Positions 59,547 through 64,000 of a stretch of 64,000 nt of DNA are shown one piece after another. How positions within the stretch are numbered: position 1 is the first letter of the stretch; each line of letters opens with the position of its first letter. The position numbers and the translations under genes were made by a program. Where the stretch lies: assembly GCA_037783415.1 (NCBI GenBank), contig JAZGTN010000013.1:558001-622000 (forward strand). Reading direction: 5' to 3'. The notes under the pieces were generated by a model. That model did not search any database. It was given only the letters and a program-made list of their open reading frames with translations, and was not told the origin of the DNA. The DNA is from Leptasterias polaris. Taxonomy: Eukaryota; Echinodermata; Asteroidea; Forcipulatida; Asteriidae.

Positions 59547-60750
59547 AGCTAAAGCTGGACATCCAGATCCATTGATGTACATTATTCTATATGTGTACTT
59601 CTTGACAGTGGACAGAAATGACTGAACTTGATGTTGTAACTGCGTTATTGTTAATTTATGCTGCAGTCCAGAGAAAAAGTGAACAATGCCCTGATTTGAG
59701 TTGCAATTGATGTGACAGCATGAAGACGGGAAATGTGATGTGAACATTTAAGACAAAATGATGCGTGTTGCTGTTTATTGGCTTTGTGGTTGACATCATA
59801 GTCAGCAAGGAGATGGGGGGTCATCAAACCAAATGTAGTTTGTGCCTGTCCAGGTAGTGGTTCAGGTTATAAAATATAACCGGGATCTTCCACTCTTTCA
59901 GGTTCTTGACATCTAGACAAAGAGGTTCAATTAGAACCAGCTTTGATAGAAGGCATTGTGTCAAGACGTTTGGGAACACTGGTTTCCCAATGGACAGTGT
60001 GCAAGTACTTGTATTGGTATGGTGATAATGTTCAGGTGATTAAGCCAAGTTCAAGACAGTCGGCTGACCTTCAGGCGAGGCTGTACAAGCAGAAAAGGAA
60101 AAACAAAATGTTTCTTCAAGATGCGTAAACCAATGCTGATGACAGTAGCTTTATCCACACAATAAGGTTTTGTCACAGAGCAATGATTGATTTTTGAAAT
60201 TTTTTGAATCTGTCAATCCAAGAAGTTTAATGTATACACAGTAATCTATATACTGTATTGTGTTGTTTGATTGATTCCATCAGATCATAACACCACGTAA
60301 GAGAATTGAGAATAGAGGATTTTTGTGTGGATTGGTATCACTAAGTCAGATGATGCTTGTAGTTTTGCATTCGCTCTCATTTACAGAAGTCGATTCTTTA
60401 TATATTCATACATATTGTCGTGTAGGTGAATTTTTGTTGAGAAAAGAAAAGCGGGGGAAACCCCAATGAAAATGAATACTGCAGCTGCAGCATGGATAAA
60501 ATCCAGTTACAGATTTTGCAGATTCAGGGGCGAGTTATTTGTGTTTTTGTGTGGTAGAAAAGCTGCTGACAATTTTGTTCACATTTGATCTCATTGCCCC
60601 TCAAAATTTGTCATTTGAGTGTGAGTTAAGACTGTATCATCTATATAATATCGTAGACATTCAGTAAAGGGATTTAAAATCTGTACTTCAAATAATGTGT
60701 AATTGTCACCTATAAAATTTTGTAAATTATTTTATGTCACTGTCAATAAA
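59547..60750 (+). other. TMEM248 3'UTR with poly(A) signal
   Basis: AATAAA at 60745-60750 lies 1.2 kb after the stop codon in an AU-rich context and is the first strong candidate. A further extended 3'UTR into the AT-rich sequence beyond is possible. Confidence 0.5.
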
Positions 60751-60770
60751 ATTTTAAAAGGCTTATTGCA

Positions 60771-63700
60771 ACATTCCATTCAATTATCCGGGAGGAAATT
60801 ACATAACAACGTTCGATGGTGACTGGAATATTAGTCTTTTTTTAATTTAATTTCTTTTAAATGCCAGTTAATGTGGCATGTGTACCAATTAAAGATGTGT
60901 TATTGAAAGTACACTAACAAGATGGAAATGTACATGCCTTTGAGTTTAGGGCACCTTGAATTTATGGTTCCTTTGAAATATATCAGTATGCACCATAGTG
61001 GGTTAACTTGGGACACCAGAAAGGTGAAAATAAAATAAAATCACTGAGTTAATTAAAGGGTAATTTTAAAGTAGTTAGAAAGACCCTAGTACAGAAGCCG
61101 TAGAGTGTTATCAATTACATGTTTATAACAAAACCATACCACCATGATTTGTTCTGTACATGTATAGGGACATTTCACTTTTGCTATGAATAATGATGTA
61201 GGATTTCCAAATTAATTAGCAAATGATGGATGTTTATAGAGATGCATTAACACATAAACTTAAATCTAAGCCTCAAGTTGAAGTGGTATGCAAGATTTGT
61301 TAGCTGTAAAGCATTGACTGTTTTATTAGGCATGTGATGCACTTGCTCTATCTATTTGTACATGAAAAAGTCTATATGCCTGATGTCATAGGCAACATGT
61401 TTTTTTTTAGAATCATCCAGTTTGAACTTCAGCTATTTTATAAGACCTTTGTGCCTATAAAAGTTAATAGCTTTTGGATGATTTAACTCGTTTATTCATT
61501 ATACGATGTTCATCAGTGATTTGTTGGAAAAAGGGCTGTCTAAATTCACATAATGCGTACCGAGCTGTCATTGCACATTCAGAATAGTCCGTTGTGTATT
61601 TTATTTGTTTGGCCTAAAGTAGGTTACATACAGGTCATTATGTAAGCTGCATGCACTCTAGATTGATATGTACATGTATCAGGTTGGTCTATCCAACCAG
61701 TTGGTAAGTTAGATGCCGAAAAAATCTGTTGATTTCCCATAACTTATTGAAGTTTATGTAAACATATTCTAATTACATGTAGGCTACTTTTTTTGTTTTT
61801 GTTACCGATCCTACAAATATTGTTGAACAAGAAACTTAAATTGGTGAGAAAATAATTGAAAAAAAGTGTTTGAAACTCGGCTAGTTTATGATTATTAATC
61901 TTTCTGAATTTACTTCAATTCCTTAATTGCTTATGGAGTTTCTGTATACATGTAGCTCAAATGGTCTTTGTGTTATGTAAAAGCTGTGTAAAGGATTGGA
62001 ACACCATTTTTATTTTAGATGAAAAATTAAAAGTAGTGCATGGAATGTAAATATGAATTAATGTAAATGTATATGGTAAGTGTGGTTATTCAAAAAATAT
62101 AACTTGGCACAAATTTGTCAAGCCTTAACAATATTGTCTTGTTTTTTATTGCCGTTAAGGATAAGTTTTTCACAGAAATATTTATATTGTTTACCAATTT
62201 TGAAGATGAAGTTCATCTAGGGAATGGTATTTAAACAATATGTGATCATAACAAAACAATATGTAAACGTTTTTTCCCGAAATAACATGGCATGTGGTTA
62301 TTTTATCTCTATGGGCTCAACAGATTACGACAAGGACACAGGTAAGACATGTGTAATATATAGACACCTCCATGGTCTCACCGGTTTCCAGATATGATAG
62401 AGATATACATTTCGTTGTGTTCAAAAGAGCAGGCTGTATTATAACTTCCTTATACATGTAGCTTGGTTGTGCTTTCATGTATCTGCGGGCATTACAATCC
62501 TGGAATGGAGTCAAAATGTACATCGTTTATTTGTTCAAGGAGTCTCAAGGGTTGTCCAAGCATATTCCTCCACAGCGAGTTGATGAAAATAATTATCCTT
62601 TGCTCAGAGGACCTCCGTGTGGCACAATCACATTCAACTTCCACAGATCCCAGTTATTTTGATATTTTATGGTCCGTAAGGTGTTTTAAGCTTCTTCAAC
62701 GAGTTGAGAATAAAGATTGCCACCATGTATGCTCGCAATACATTTTTGAGGCAGAATTAATACTTAATTCAAGGGCAAATATGATGATTTACTTCAAACT
62801 GATGAGTCGCACAAAAATAAATTAATTCACTATTTGTTTTAATAATAAAGACAATTGGAACTCTGAACATTACAGCCATTACAAGAAGTAAACAGCAGGA
62901 ACTTGATTACTACATGTATTTAGTTTTAATTTGTTATACCACATTTTTATTTGTTTACAATTTTGACAATTTGAGTTTTACATTTCATTTGCACAGGCAT
63001 AAATTACACACAAGCTTAACATTTGTTGCAATATGGGGTACATAAGCTACCGTTTTAGTTAAAACCCTTGGTTTTAGTGTAGTTTGCTGCAGGAAACGTC
63101 TTTCTATTCATTGTTTTTTCACTTTGTGACGTAGTATCTCAATTCACATTACATGTACATCAATTTAATCACAATTGAGCTTAAGTGGTGCTTTGTGTTT
63201 AAAATCCACTAACAATATTTTTCAAATTGTGTTAATTTTATACAAAAATTGTGTTACTTTTATACACACATGTGCATTTTATACAATCGTTGGGCCTTGT
63301 AAAGAAAAACCTATTGGGAACTACATGTACTACCGGCTGTAGGTTAATTTATGTCTAACCTTTCTTTATGGTCTAACTTGGGTCAAACGGGAAGGAGTTG
63401 ATGTGAAAACCGAGCAGCCCATGCCCAATATACTTGGCCAGTGTTAAAACCACTTTTGCTTTACATCGGGAAAAACCAAGGAAGGGCAAACATTTACAAT
63501 GAAATTGAAATTTCTACTGAACATTTCAAGGTTCCCCCATTGCAAGAAAAATTCACGGGGCATGAAGGCAATGCTGGCTTACGTCGCATCTTCTGTAGTT
63601 TTTTTGTAGGACTATTTATTTGGGCCTGGCATTTATAATTCAACGAAGAACTTCACACAATGTCGACCTACACTTCCTCATGCTACGACCCTACGACGTA

Positions 63701-64000
63701 CATAAAAAAAGATGCTACGTTACGAAGTGTACACACATATTAGATATTGGATAGTAATAAATACATGGTCGTGAACGTTTTAATTTTATTTTAACGGAGG
63801 CTTCATACACATCCATCCAGGCCTTGCACACGTACGGTCACACATATACTACATGTACACACACTGCATGCTGTACTATAGACCACTAGTATAACACATT
63901 CGTTGCTGTAAAAAAACAAACCGAGATTTCTTTCATCGTGGAGCTCTATTAAAGAATCCCTCTCAAATAGACGTATCCTATCCAACAAACAGGTTGTATT
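60771..64000. other. AT-rich intergenic stretch, nothing recognised
   Basis: Only short open frames occur (the longest about 120 codons at 62463-62825, with no domain), plus scattered ACATGTAC motifs. I cannot support a gene, RNA gene or bounded repeat here. Confidence 0.5.

Noticed and set aside
62463..62825. 120-codon plus-strand frame near the right end
   Set aside because: No domain, no splice support and several overlapping frames of similar length; likely chance.

Overview
The window looks like nuclear DNA of an invertebrate deuterostome, most likely an echinoderm and perhaps a sea star. The reasons are four spliced animal genes with canonical GT-AG introns, AT-rich introns full of short DNA transposons, tRNA-derived SINEs, LINE and tyrosine-recombinase retroelements, and many copies of the ACATGTACATGT-type motif. 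The species call is an inference from repeat style, not from a marker gene.

Layout. (1) 1-22628, plus strand: a class I phosphatidylinositol transfer protein gene. Nine coding exons are present; the exon with the start codon lies upstream of the window. Intron 2 is 12.3 kb and holds a 5'-truncated LINE (minus strand), a mariner-type element carrying a LINE fragment, and other repeats. (2) 22629-31042: intergenic, with SINEs, small inverted-repeat elements and a 2.2-kb fold-back transposon. (3) 31043-35234, minus strand: a four-exon gene, which I assembled by splice phase, for a predicted single-pass membrane protein. It has a signal peptide, one IgGFc-binding-protein N-terminal domain, a short transmembrane segment and a serine/proline-rich tail. 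(4) 35736-38645: a decayed DIRS/Ngaro-like tyrosine-recombinase retroelement with split direct repeats in an unusual order. (5) 40462-45740, plus strand: a complete ten-exon secreted M14 carboxypeptidase (A-type pocket, 419 residues). (6) 45741-52489: intergenic, with a tRNA-Leu-derived SINE and several small inverted-repeat elements. (7) 52502-59546, plus strand: TMEM248, six coding exons, 303 residues, then a 3'UTR of about 1.2 kb. (8) 60771-64000: nothing recognised.

The four genes are separate transcription units with no obvious shared pathway: lipid transfer, a surface or immune-type recognition domain, digestive or processing protease, and a membrane glycoprotein. Nothing suggests operons, bacterial DNA or CRISPR. 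The most notable items are the membrane-anchored IgGFc-binding-domain protein, whose unspliced form would be secreted, and the retroelement whose B1-A2 junction sits inside an apparent intron of its gag. Repeat families can also be compared within the window: one element has an occupied and an empty copy, and several transposons are nested with readable target-site duplications.
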